In this document: positions 1 through 9,143 of the stretch, in pieces | How positions within the stretch are numbered: the first letter of the stretch is position 1 | How the letters are laid out: each line of letters opens with the position of its first letter | Source of the DNA: Streptomyces sp. NBC_00078 | GTDB lineage: Bacteria; Actinomycetota; Actinomycetes; Streptomycetales; Streptomycetaceae | Length of the DNA: 64,000 nt | NCBI RefSeq assembly: GCF_026343335.1 | Contig: NZ_JAPELX010000001.1 | Coordinates: 7,626,001 to 7,690,000 of the forward strand | Reading direction: 5' to 3' | Notes under the pieces: generated by a model | What the model saw: only the letters and a program-made list of their open reading frames with translations | The model's database searches: none | What the model was told of the DNA's origin: nothing | Program-made: the position numbers and the translations under genes

Positions 1-1722
1 CGCCGAAGAACCGGCTCGGGTCCAGCGCCCGCGGTATCTCTCCGCTCTGCCGGATCTCTCCGTCCGCGTACGTGAATGCGTACTGCTCGGCCCCGTCTCG
101 TGCCACCGAAAGGTGGAAGAACGGCTCCCCGTGCCGTGCCCTCAGGCCACTCCACACCACCACTGCGCGGGTGCCCCCGCTGGCGGCCGCGACCGGGGAG
201 ACGAACCGCCGCCCGTCGAACGGGGCGGGATCGCCGTCGAAGGCGAAGCTCCAGCCGGTGCCGGCCCGGCCGACCGCCGTGAGAGCCCTGTCGTCGTAGG
301 ACGAGAACTCCCCCTGGTTGCGCGGCGACACGCGGCGCGCCTCCCGGAGGGTCATGGGTTCGTTCAGCACGGTGCCGTCCGCGTCCCCGTCCGCGAGCCG
401 TTCAGACAGTTCCTCCGGCTCCACCCCCTCCACCAGGACGAACCGGTAGGACGTGCGGTTGTTGCCGGGGTCCGGCTCCGCGAGCCACGCCAGGTCGCCC
501 GGGTCGAGCGCGGCCGTCGGCCTCGGTGTCCCACCCGCCTGCCCGCCTCTGGGAGTCGACAGCAACTCGCGGCCCCGCTCCGGGGTCAGCAGCGGCCCCA
601 GCACCGGGTCGGCCATCCAGCCCAGCGGCGCCAGGTGGTCCGCTCCCAGAGGCTCCCACAAGGGCAGAGCGTTCATCAGCGTCCGCCATGCCCCGTCGGT
701 GTCCCCCCACCGCGCCAGCTCCCGCGCCCGCTGGACCGCTTCCCCGAACGGTCCGGCCGTCGTGTACCGGTACGTGCCGTTCCGCACCTGGTCCAGCGTC
801 GTGTAAGCCAGTGACACCAGGTCGTCGTCGGCGCCCTGCAGATGGAACTTCAGTGTGGAGTCGTCCCGGTACGAGTGTGCCGCGTGCTCTGCGACCAGCG
901 GTGGCAGCAGGTCGGGCGCGTACTGCGGGTCCGTCACCAGGCCGTCGAAATACACCATGTAGGTCTGTCCGAGCAGGCGGCGAATCTGGTCACCCAGCCC
1001 GGCGGCCCGCGGTCTGCCGTACTCCTTGGCCTCGTCCAGCGCCTTCACGGCTCGTTCCCAGCCGCCGCGCAGCGCCTCCAGCCGGGCCTCCTCCACCAGG
1101 GCGTCCAGCTTTCGCGTCGTGTCGTTGGCGAACACCGGCTCCCCGTCGCTCCGGCGCGCCCGCAGGCTGTGGAACTCCCGGTGCATGTCCCGCATGAACG
1201 TAAGGAAGTTCGCGTGCCGCTCGGGCGGCGCGGCCCGCCAGCTCGCCCACGTGTACACGGCCCACTCACCGTCCTCGTCCACGTCCTCGGGATCCAGGAG
1301 GACGTGGGTGATGTCGGACTCGACGTCGAGTTGCAGCCCGCGCCGCCAGATGTCCGCCTCCCGTCGCTCCTCGGGCCCGGCGTCCTCGTCCAGGTACTCC
1401 TCGAACATGTCGGCGAGTTCCGACTCGTTGTTGTGCCAGCGCGCGTCCTCGGTCCCCGCCAGCAGCCACACGAAGCCGCCCGCGTGCCGCCACCCGTCGC
1501 TGACCGCGAGGAACTCCCGGTAGACGGGGGCATTTGTCGGCCGAGCCGCTCCTCCATGGCTGCGATCCGCTCCTCGGTCGCGGAAGGGAACCCCAGCCAT
1601 CGCGCCTGCCGCGCGGCCTCGTCGTCCTCACCCCGCGTCTCGCCGTCCGGCAGGGAATCCGCCCACTCCCCGCTCCACCGGAGCAGGAAGGACCGCCAGT
1701 CGAATGCCTTGGTGTCCGTCAT
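1..1722 (-). pseudogene. SMI1/KNR4-family protein, frameshifted and cut by the window edge
   Basis: The ATG at 1722 opens a frame reading MTDTKAFDWRSFLLRW and then WLGFPSATEERIAAMEERLG, the entry into an SMI1/KNR4 fold. After the residues RQMPPS the frame turns into a low-complexity T/S/R run. The minus-strand frame one base away (codon TAC at 1522-1520) continues sensibly with YREFLAVSDGW and stays open to the window edge, where it reads DPSRFFG. One base therefore seems to be missing near 1522-1527. SMI1/KNR4 proteins are often immunity or scaffold proteins, and in streptomycetes they are frequently unlinked to toxins, so no role is assigned. A sequencing error would look identical. The 3' end lies outside the window. 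Confidence 0.6.
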
Positions 1723-2285
1723 ACGCCCGATGCTGCCACCCGCCACTGACAGTGCTCCGTCGCCTGCCGCGCCAACGGCACCAGGCGCGCGAGCGGGCCG
1801 GCGGAGATCCTGCCTCGCCGATGACCCACCTACGGAGTTCGTGGTGGTTCTCGAACTGTCCGCGACCGGTTCCTGGTCTGGCGCACTTCGGCGGCCGGTC
1901 CCTGCCGGTCGTACCAGGACGCAAGCTCACCGCAACGGCTGAACCACCCGAAGCGGTCCGGCCCGGCACATGAGCCGAGTTGGCCGGCCCTCGGATCGGG
2001 CAGCTCACTGAGCAGATCGGGGACTCGGAAGGCCGAACGGCCCGGCTTGTGGAACGCCGCGCTCTGTGTGGAATCGGGGTTTCGCCGGGTGGTCTTGGGA
2101 TCTGCCAGGGAGCGGATGCGATCGGGATGCGCCCAGGAAGTCGATGGTTGGGTCGAGCATCGCGGATGCGCACGCCGGGCCGGGGACGCTCCGTACCGGA
2201 CGGCGGACTCCTTGTCCCGTCAGTCGCTTCTCGTCACTGCGACCCCGCGGCCACCTCGACAAACTGGCCGCGAAGTGCGGCACCG
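1723..2285. other. Intergenic stretch, no gene recognised
   Basis: Open frames exist on both strands, but none shows a ribosome-binding site with a plausible protein. The translated residues are rich in R, P, G and A, as expected from high-GC shadow frames. I see no clear terminator or operator. Confidence 0.5.
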
Positions 2286-2441
2286 TTATGCAGACCTGCC
2301 GCCCGTGAGGTGCCGGGCATTGCGCTCGGCGGGACGGTAGTCGGACCTATCAAGGCGCCTGACCAGCCCACCGAGCAGTTGCGCCGCCCCGACGATCACC
2401 GCCAGATCCAGAAGCAGTGTCGCAAGTGTGCTCACCTCCAT
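2286..2441 (-). pseudogene. N-terminal fragment of a second cation/proton antiporter
   Basis: An ATG at 2441 gives 51 residues beginning MEVSTLATLLLDLAVIVGAA and ending at a TAA at 2286. The pattern LLLDLAVIVGAAQLLGGLVRR is the first transmembrane helix of monovalent cation:proton antiporter-2 proteins. The next helix motif expected (P-x-V-x-G-E) is absent and the protein stops. It lies downstream of the intact antiporter on the same strand. It is too short to transport anything alone, so I call it a gene remnant; a small membrane protein is the alternative. Confidence 0.5.
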
Positions 2442-2639
2442 CGGGAGCCCTCTTCTTCGCCGGCGGGTACCGGGGTGGGTTCCGGTGTCACCGCGAGGGC
2501 GACGAACGGCGCTTCAATGCGGTCCTGGGGCATTGCGTGACTCCCTTTGCCCTATCGGCGGGCCTGACGAAGTCCTGTGGCTGCTCCCGTGCGGGCGCAG
2601 CGGACTTCGAGCGGGGAATGGCGTACGGGTCGGCCGATG

Positions 2640-3989
2640 TCAGGCGTGAAGGGGGTCTGCCTCGGGCGAGTTCGTTCCCGAGGCGGCCTCGGGTTCGGGT
2701 GCAGTGGGGGACATGCGCTGTTCGAGCCGCTCGGGCAGCGCCCAGCGGTACAACGGCATCGCGCCGGCAGTAGTGATGACCGCGACCAGGACCAGCATGG
2801 AGAAGACGTCCTTGCTGATCATTCCCTGGGCGAGGCCGATGTTGATGAAGATGAGGATCATCAGGCCACGGGCGTTCATCAAGCCGCCGACCGCCCAGGA
2901 CTCGCGCCACGAGAAGCCGATGCCGCGCATGGCCGTCGCGCAGCCCACGTACTTGCCGATGAACCCCGCGGCCAGGATCAGCAGGAACGGGCCGATCATG
3001 GCCCATCCGGCGAGGCCGCCGAGTTCGGTGTTGAGGCCGGAGAAGGCGAAGAAGATCGGCAGGAGCAGGACGCAGACGATGTCCATCATCCGGCTGTGCA
3101 GAGCCGTTCGGAAGGCGGGGTTGCGCGGCATGGCGAGTCCGGCGATGAAGCCGCCGAAAACGGAGTAGATGCCGATGTAGTCGGTGAACCATCCGGCCAG
3201 GAGGACGATGCCGACGACGATGTACATCTGGTCGAAGCCGAAGTGGCCGGTGCGTTCGACTTTGGCGCCCATCGGGCGCAGCAGCCGGGCCACGACAGTC
3301 AGCATGACCAGGGCGAATACGGTAGTGAAGCCGATCATGCGCAGGATCCGCATTGCCCCGCCTCCGGTGTGCATCGCTGACAGCACGGCGAGCAGGCACC
3401 AGGCCGCGGCATCGTCGACCGAGGCGCCCAGGAGGGTCATCCGGCCGAGCTGGGTGTTCTCCAGCCGGCGCTCGTAGAGGATGCGGGCCAGCATCGGGAA
3501 GGCAGTGATCGACAGGGCGCCGCCCATGAAGAGGGCGAACTGGAAGGAAGTGACGTCGGGGCGGGAGAGCCGGTCGTAGAGGAGGTAGCCGGCGCCGGTG
3601 CCTAGCAGCAGGGCGGGGATGATGCCGGAGAGGGCCAGGACGGCGGCGTTCCTGGTGTCCTGCCCGGCGGTGCTGTCACCGTGGTCAAGGCCGGCGCCGA
3701 CAAGGAACATGAAGATGGTCAGACCGATGGTGCTCAAGACGTAGAGGATCGGCTTCACCTCGGCAGTGAAGATCGCCTTCTGTGCCTCGGGGAAAAGGGC
3801 GCCGAAGAGGGTGGGGCCGAGCAGCACACCGGCGACCATTTCACCCAGCACCCGCGGCTGCTTCACCATGAGGGCGAGGCGGCCGCAGAGGGCCGAGACG
3901 GCCAGGATGACGACGATCGCGGGCAGGACGTGGAGAACGAGTTCGAGGTTCTTGTCAGTAGTGGCGGCCAGATCGGTCGCGTGCGGCAC
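2640..3989 (-). CDS. Cation/proton antiporter, CPA2 (KefB/NhaP-like) family
   Basis: A predicted integral membrane protein of 449 residues with about 12 hydrophobic helices. It has the early antiporter signature QPRVLGEMVAGVLLGPTLFG and a mid-protein SVDDAAAWCLL resembling the ion-binding segment with adjacent aspartates (DD) of CPA proteins. The family exchanges Na+ or K+ for protons across the cytoplasmic membrane. The open frame extends upstream to an ATG at 4145, but GTG at 3989 is preceded by GGGAG at a five-base spacing and starts just before the first helix, so I prefer it. There is no C-terminal TrkA-N domain; the tail after the last helix is short and polar. The ion cannot be told from sequence. 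Confidence 0.85.
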   Translation of the reverse strand: MPHATDLAATTDKNLELVLHVLPAIVVILAVSALCGRLALMVKQPRVLGEMVAGVLLGPTLFGALFPEAQKAIFTAEVKPILYVLSTIGLTIFMFLVGAGLDHGDSTAGQDTRNAAVLALSGIIPALLLGTGAGYLLYDRLSRPDVTSFQFALFMGGALSITAFPMLARILYERRLENTQLGRMTLLGASVDDAAAWCLLAVLSAMHTGGGAMRILRMIGFTTVFALVMLTVVARLLRPMGAKVERTGHFGFDQMYIVVGIVLLAGWFTDYIGIYSVFGGFIAGLAMPRNPAFRTALHSRMMDIVCVLLLPIFFAFSGLNTELGGLAGWAMIGPFLLILAAGFIGKYVGCATAMRGIGFSWRESWAVGGLMNARGLMILIFINIGLAQGMISKDVFSMLVLVAVITTAGAMPLYRWALPERLEQRMSPTAPEPEAASGTNSPEADPLHA

Positions 3990-4469
3990 GACAACTCCCG
4001 TGATCGTCAGGTAGGGGACAGCGGGTTGGTGGGGACCGCCGACAGCCGGTTCTTCGGGGGCGAGAACGCCGTGTGTCGGCGGGTTCGCGGGAAGACCGAG
4101 CACCCGGTGCGCATGTTCCACATGGGCGGCCTCGCCCGATGGCACAGGCGCCCGAAACCCGGCTTGCCTTGCGGTTCGGCCGGCAGATCGAGGTCCTTCC
4201 GAGCGTCACCATGACGGGATCGCATCGCGCGTGGCGACGCGTCTTCGGGTTCCGTCGCCCCTCGCAGCCCGCCGTCGATAGTCAGACAGCCGAACCGACA
4301 GCGGCACCGCGGATGTTGTGGGTCGGGGCTTTCCGCGCGCTGCCGGCATACAAGGATGCTGGCCGGGTCGAGTTACGTTGCGCTTACTCGAAGCGCAAGT
4401 GGCTGAGCTGCTTGCCGACAGGGCTGGCTGCACGAAAAAGCCCGGGCAGCACGGGCAGTGGGCCGGCGA
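3990..4469. other. Intergenic stretch, no gene recognised
   Basis: This lies between the antiporter start and the 3' end of the TetR gene, which are on the same strand. It should hold the antiporter promoter, but I cannot name a convincing -35/-10 pair. The ORFs here are shadow frames. Confidence 0.45.
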
Positions 4470-5297
4470 TCAGTGGCCCGCGGCGAGCTCGGCGCCGGCC
4501 CGGAGCGCAGTATCGCGGCTCACCCCGATAAGCCGGTCCCAGCTGTCGGCAAGGCCGACGCTGGCGAAGGTTTCGCGCATCAGCGTGTTGAAGACCGAGT
4601 CGGAGCCGATGAGTTCTGCTTCGACTTGCCCGAAGACCTCGACCATCAGGACCCCGTAGAGTCTGGCCCATGCCAGTTTGAACAGCCAGAGCGTGCCCAG
4701 TCCCTCTATGCCGAGCGCAGCGACGAACGGGTCTCCGCGCTTGCTTGCGCTCTCCTGGATGAGCGCATGTAGTCCAGGGTCCAGGTCGGCGGGCGCCGGC
4801 ACGGCGATGAGGCCCTGGGAGTGCAACTCGATGAACAACCCTGCGAAGTGCGCGGCGAACGGATTCGGAGAGTCGTCGCCGCCCTCGTCCAGCAGTCCCA
4901 ACTCCTTGCGGCGAATCGGGCAGGAGGCCGCAGCGAGCGTCGGGTTGGCGAATGCCATCTGGAATTCTATCCGGTTGGCCAGCGCCCAGCAGCGCAGCAT
5001 CGTGGCCGAAGCGGCGAGCCTGGCGGCGGGGTCGTCGCACGGGTAGTGGTCGCGTGCCTTGTCCATGGCTGCGACCACGTCGTTGCAGATGTCGCGCGCG
5101 ACCAGTACATGCAATTCGTCGACGCTGTCGATGTATCGGTACAGGGCCGGTGGGGTCATCCCCATCTGGGTGGCCACCGCACGCAATGACAGGGTGTCGC
5201 CGTGTCGCAGCAGCGTTCGGGACACCTCGACGATCTCGTCGTAGGTCTCCAGGCGCCGTCGTTCGCGGCGGCTCATCGCTGGTGACCGTTGCACCAT
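4470..5297 (-). CDS. TetR-family transcriptional regulator
   Basis: A protein of 275 residues. The N-terminal helix-turn-helix contains ETYDEIVEVSRTLLRHG, LSLRAVATQMGMTPPALYRY and the following VDELHVLVARDI, the standard TetR DNA-binding layout. The larger C-terminal half is a ligand-binding domain resembling the TetR_C_13/WHG class, with FHxHGLxAxP-like features. ATG 5297 is chosen because GGGGGAGG lies four bases upstream; the ORF is open further to 5531 without a better start. It has no divergent target. It lies just left of the biosynthetic cluster, and whether it controls the cluster is unknown. Confidence 0.85.
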   Translation of the reverse strand: MVQRSPAMSRRERRRLETYDEIVEVSRTLLRHGDTLSLRAVATQMGMTPPALYRYIDSVDELHVLVARDICNDVVAAMDKARDHYPCDDPAARLAASATMLRCWALANRIEFQMAFANPTLAAASCPIRRKELGLLDEGGDDSPNPFAAHFAGLFIELHSQGLIAVPAPADLDPGLHALIQESASKRGDPFVAALGIEGLGTLWLFKLAWARLYGVLMVEVFGQVEAELIGSDSVFNTLMRETFASVGLADSWDRLIGVSRDTALRAGAELAAGH

Positions 5298-5595
5298 CTC
5301 GCCTCCCCCGGCCAATCCGCCGATGCTGTCCGACCGGTTCGTCCGCGACCGCAGCGACTGTAATCGACATATACGGCCGGATGACGGGTGACCCCGCGGC
5401 TTTGTGGCGGCCGGCCACGGCGTCCACGGGACGAACTGCCGGCTCAGTCCCCGTACGGACCGGCCGACTTGGCGTCTTTCGATCATACGTTGAGTCGTCC
5501 GCCCACAGATAGCGCTGCGCAGGTGCGCCATTGCCGGGGCCCCGGCCCAGTATGCAGTGGCCGCTGGCGGTTCGCGCTCGGGTCCGGAGCGGCGC

Positions 5596-5943
5596 TCACC
5601 TCTTTCGTCGGGGTGTGGTCGCCGAACGGTGGTGGTCGAGCGCGACGTCGAGCCAGAAGTCCAACGTCTCCTCGGTCGGCACCTGTTCGGCGCTCACCTG
5701 CACCCAACCGGCACCCATATTGCGGCCGTTGCCCATGTCGGCGCACTGTGCACCCTTGCGTTCGAGTTCGCCGACCCGGGACGGCGTGCAGCGCAGCCAC
5801 ATGCCGCCGTCGCCGTGGGCGAACACCGCGAGCTTGCCGTTGACCATGAATCCCAGCCCGCCGAACATGTGCACTTCACGGACAGACTGCACGGATGTGA
5901 GCCCACCGCGGATACGGTCAGCAAGATCGCGGTCATAGGCCAC
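5596..5943 (-). CDS. TfoX/Sxy N-terminal domain protein
   Basis: A 115-residue protein starting MAYDRDLADRIRGGL. The motif VREVHMFGGLGFMVNGKLAVF is the hallmark of the TfoX N-terminal domain (MFGG..F...GKxF..). In gamma-proteobacteria TfoX promotes competence, but actinomycete single-domain versions have no established role. A basic tail (TTPRRKR) ends the protein. It is monocistronic as far as I can see, just downstream of the DUF1702 operon on the same strand. Confidence 0.85.
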   Translation of the reverse strand: MAYDRDLADRIRGGLTSVQSVREVHMFGGLGFMVNGKLAVFAHGDGGMWLRCTPSRVGELERKGAQCADMGNGRNMGAGWVQVSAEQVPTEETLDFWLDVALDHHRSATTPRRKR

Positions 5944-6050
5944 CGGTCACAGCCCCCTCGGCCTGCGCCCCAGCGGGTGGGGCAGTCCTGCCTGGTCCGG
6001 GTCCAGGATGCCCTGTGGCACCCTCGATCAAATATGCCCCAGGGGCCTTG

Positions 6051-6980
6051 TCACGCAGTGGTGACCGTCGCCGCGAAATGACTGCGCCATGCCTGGATCG
6101 GCGCCGACGACGCGGAACCGGCGACCTCATGGCGCCCCTCCCGGAGTACGCGTGCGGCGTCGTCGCTGGGGATGCCGATGAACACTTCGCAGGCCAGATT
6201 GGTGTGCGCGGTCCGGTTGCCCGCCAAATCCCGCGTCCAAGCGGCGGTGGCCGCGCCCCAGGCCAGCCGGTCCCGATACGCGTCGGCCACCTCGCATATC
6301 CGCTCCAGACCAGCGCGGTCGGTGCCGCCGCCGTAAGCACAGGCCATCCCGATGCCGTTCCACAGAGCGGGGTGACGGTCGGGCTGGAAGCCGGCCACCG
6401 TAGCGGCCGCCCGCTCGACCACGGCCCCGCTCGAGAACCAGATCGCGCGGCCCAGGCCCTGGTCGAACAACGGCCCGCACTCACTCGACAGATGGGTCGG
6501 ACGCGCCTTCCTGACGATGTAGCGGCGGCGTTCGAAGAAGCCGCCGTGGAACCCGTATCCGTCCACGGTTGCCCAACCGAGCAGCGGATCCAGCTCGCCC
6601 AGATACCGCTCGGGCCGGCGCCGCAGGCGGGCCAGAGCGAGGCCGACACCGACGTAGATAGTGTAGATGTGCGCTCCGCCGGGACCGTCGACGAAGGCGC
6701 CGAGGCGCTTCTTCCATGGCGTCAGCAGATCCAACGCGCCCAAGCCCATGCCCGCGCCTTCGTAGGCGAACCCGCGGAACACGCGGTCCACCGCCTGCAG
6801 TCGGACGACCAGCGCGGGCGCGGAACAGTCCTCCAAGGTGGCGTTGTAACCCAGTGCCAGCGATTCGGCTACCGGGGCGAATCGCCGCCAGGCTTCGGGT
6901 GCGAACCCGGGCTTGCTGAACACCTTTCGGGGTTGGGGGATACCGAAAAGTCGACGACGGACGCTGCCCAGTGCGGTCAT
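6051..6980 (-). CDS. DUF1702 (UnbL-like) protein, paralog A, last gene of the operon
   Basis: A 309-residue soluble protein. The DUF1702 landmarks are FAYEGAGMGL (about residues 71-80), DGYGFHGGFF (140-149), GLGRAIWF (175-182) and a late LWNGIGMACAYGGG. Pfam describes DUF1702 as the family of UnbL, one of the conserved unknown proteins of enediyne gene cassettes. Its biochemical activity is not established. ATG 6980 overlaps the TGA of paralog B as ATGA, so translation is probably coupled. This is the fifth gene of a minus-strand operon: halogenase-like, D, C, B, A. It is clearly diverged from the other three copies, so these are not recent duplications. Confidence 0.85.
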   Translation of the reverse strand: MTALGSVRRRLFGIPQPRKVFSKPGFAPEAWRRFAPVAESLALGYNATLEDCSAPALVVRLQAVDRVFRGFAYEGAGMGLGALDLLTPWKKRLGAFVDGPGGAHIYTIYVGVGLALARLRRRPERYLGELDPLLGWATVDGYGFHGGFFERRRYIVRKARPTHLSSECGPLFDQGLGRAIWFSSGAVVERAAATVAGFQPDRHPALWNGIGMACAYGGGTDRAGLERICEVADAYRDRLAWGAATAAWTRDLAGNRTAHTNLACEVFIGIPSDDAARVLREGRHEVAGSASSAPIQAWRSHFAATVTTA

Positions 6981-7966
6981 TGATCGGCCCTCGCTGCTGT
7001 GGTCGGGTCTTGATGGCGTGCGGTCCACGCCGTTCGCACCCCTTGCCGCCAAGCCTCGTAGCGTGGGGTGGTCATAGCCAGTGGTGCTGTGCCGGCTCGT
7101 TCAGCGGTGGCGATCCGTGCCACCGTCGCGCTGTCCGCGCCCCACGAGATGGCGCAGGCAAGATCGGTGTGGCCGGCTGAATGTCCCGCCACGTGCCGGA
7201 ACTCCGCGGCGACGGCGACCCCGACGGCGAACTGGTCCGCGTCCGGTCCGGCTGCTGTCACGAGCCGGCGCATCGCCGGTTCGTCGAGTACACCGGCAGC
7301 GTATGCGCAGGCCAGGCCGACGCCGCTCCACAGGTCGCCGCGGCGAGCTGCCGGGAACCGTCCTATGACGGCGGCGATCCGCTGTGTGTTCGCGGCGGAG
7401 GTGAACCAGAGGCTGCGCCCGAGCCCGCGGTCGAACATCTGCCCGGCATAGCCGGTGATGCGGCGCGGCCTGACCTGCTGTCGCAGGCTCCGCTCGGGGG
7501 TGAAAAAGCCGTAGTAGAAGCCGTATCCGTCGAGGATGAGCCACCGGTCGTCATCGTCGTAGCGGGCCATGATCCGAAGCGGGTCCACCGGCATCCGCGG
7601 CAGTGCGAGACCAGCACCGATGTACAGCAGTGGCTTGTAGGCGCGCCCGGGACCGGTGAGGAAATCGGCGAGCCGCTTCTTGTAGGGCAGCAGGCAGTCC
7701 AGCAATGACAGCCCCATGCCGGCGCCCTCGTAGGCGACCCCGCGTACGTCGTCGTCGGTGGCGTCCAGCATCGGGACCAGCGTGGCGAACCGGGGATGGT
7801 CGACGGTCGTCCAGAAGCTGTCGACGAGGGTGTGCGCGACTGGCGCGAAATCCTGCCAGACGCGATCGATGTCGTTGTGGGCGCCGAACTGCCGGGCCGC
7901 GATTTTGGGGAATTCGTCGGCAGAGAGCCGCAGCACCGGCTTGAGGATGGTGCTCAAGGTGATCAA
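6977..7966 (-). CDS. DUF1702 (UnbL-like) protein, paralog B
   Basis: A 329-residue DUF1702 protein with VAYEGAGMGL (77-86), DGYGFYYGFF (146-155) and RGLGRSLWF. It differs from the three sister copies at the central motif, where Tyr replaces the His of DGYGFH. No ATG fits, and I take TTG 7966 because GGAG lies seven bases upstream and the conserved region follows directly (ITLSTILKPVLRL). The gene is 173 bases downstream of paralog C, the only sizeable gap in the operon, so a secondary promoter there is possible. The stop overlaps the next start (ATGA). Function is unknown; see paralog A for the family. Confidence 0.8.
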   Translation of the reverse strand: MITLSTILKPVLRLSADEFPKIAARQFGAHNDIDRVWQDFAPVAHTLVDSFWTTVDHPRFATLVPMLDATDDDVRGVAYEGAGMGLSLLDCLLPYKKRLADFLTGPGRAYKPLLYIGAGLALPRMPVDPLRIMARYDDDDRWLILDGYGFYYGFFTPERSLRQQVRPRRITGYAGQMFDRGLGRSLWFTSAANTQRIAAVIGRFPAARRGDLWSGVGLACAYAAGVLDEPAMRRLVTAAGPDADQFAVGVAVAAEFRHVAGHSAGHTDLACAISWGADSATVARIATAERAGTAPLAMTTPRYEAWRQGVRTAWTARHQDPTTAARADQ

Positions 7967-8139
7967 CGTCGGGCTCCTCACACTGGTTCGGCGCAAGAGG
8001 CCGCGCGCCGGGGGCGCCGCACGGTATGGGATACGGCCTTGGCAGCCGATCGGGGCGGCTCGGCACCGGTCGCGTCCGCCCCGAGCGGGACCGCCGGACG
8101 GGCAGCTTGGTCTGCCGCGGTTGTCGGATCGGATCGAAT

Positions 8140-9132
8140 TCATTCGAACTGTCGAAGAATGCGCTGACGCCACAGGGCGTATGCAGGCACCTCCGGGTCG
8201 GTCGGCAGGCCCCGCCGCAGCGAATCGACCGCCGCGGCCGCCTCCGCGGACGGCATCCCGCACAGCACCTCGCTCGCGAAGTCGTTGTGGTCGGCGGTAT
8301 TGCCGACGTGATGCCGGATGCTGGCCGACATCGCCGAGCCGACCGCGAGATGCCCCTGGCGCTCGCCGGCGACGGCTCGCAAGCGCTCTATGGTGGGACG
8401 GTCGACTCCGCCGGTGTAGCCGCAGGCCAAACCCACTCCCTGCCACAAGTCGGCCTGTCGTGTCTCGCAGAAGCCCGCTATCGTCGCCCCGACGCGCTCG
8501 ACGTCGGCGCCGGAGGAGAACCAGATGCTGCGTCCCATCCCGTGGTCGAACACCCGGCGCCCGTAGCCGCGCAGATGACCCGGAAGACGCTGTTCGATCA
8601 CGTACCGCTTGTGCGCGAAGAACCCCTGGTGGAAGCCGTACCCGTCCAAGACGGCCCAGCCGAACAGCGGGTCGCCCAAGCGCCTGCGGAATGGCTCCGG
8701 GTTGAACCGCATCCTGGCCAGGCCCATACCTGCGCCGAGGTAGATGCCGAAGATGTACGGCGCGCCCGGGCCGGTCGCGAACGCCAGGGTCCGCCGCTTC
8801 GTCGGCATCAAGGTGTCCAGGGCGGCCAGACCGACACCGGCGCCTTCGTAGGCGAAACCGGCCAGTTCCTTGTCGTATGCGTCGAGTTTGGGGACAAGCG
8901 TCTCGACCCGGGGGTCGAGCACGGTGGTCTGGCAGCATTCGGTGACGGTGAACACGACCTGCTTGAGCCTTGCGCTCGAGGCGTCGTCGCCGACGGTCGG
9001 AGGCTTGAGCGTCGCGGACGACACCGCGAACACCTTTCCCAGGAGATTGCCGGCGAACGTGCGCAGCTTGCTCTCGCCCGCGTCGGCGGGGATTTCACGA
9101 CCGGCGGGCGATGCGGGTATCAGGTCGACCAT
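8140..9132 (-). CDS. DUF1702 (UnbL-like) protein, paralog C
   Basis: A 330-residue DUF1702 protein with an N-terminal extension of about 20 residues relative to A and D. The landmarks FAYEGAGVGL (93-102), DGYGFHQGFF (163-172), GMGRSIWFSSGADVE and LWQGVGLACGYTGG are all present. The ATG at 9132 is 11 bases past the stop of paralog D, consistent with one transcript. The open frame continues upstream to 9408, but that part overlaps D and has no conserved sequence. It is a member of the same unexplained set of four. Confidence 0.83.
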   Translation of the reverse strand: MVDLIPASPAGREIPADAGESKLRTFAGNLLGKVFAVSSATLKPPTVGDDASSARLKQVVFTVTECCQTTVLDPRVETLVPKLDAYDKELAGFAYEGAGVGLAALDTLMPTKRRTLAFATGPGAPYIFGIYLGAGMGLARMRFNPEPFRRRLGDPLFGWAVLDGYGFHQGFFAHKRYVIEQRLPGHLRGYGRRVFDHGMGRSIWFSSGADVERVGATIAGFCETRQADLWQGVGLACGYTGGVDRPTIERLRAVAGERQGHLAVGSAMSASIRHHVGNTADHNDFASEVLCGMPSAEAAAAVDSLRRGLPTDPEVPAYALWRQRILRQFE

Positions 9133-9143
9133 GGGCTCACTCT

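Noticed and set aside
6977..8938. 653-codon minus-strand ORF covering paralog B and part of C
   Set aside because: Only the last 329 residues are DUF1702; the rest is a shadow frame of paralog C. A start at TTG 7966 fits better.
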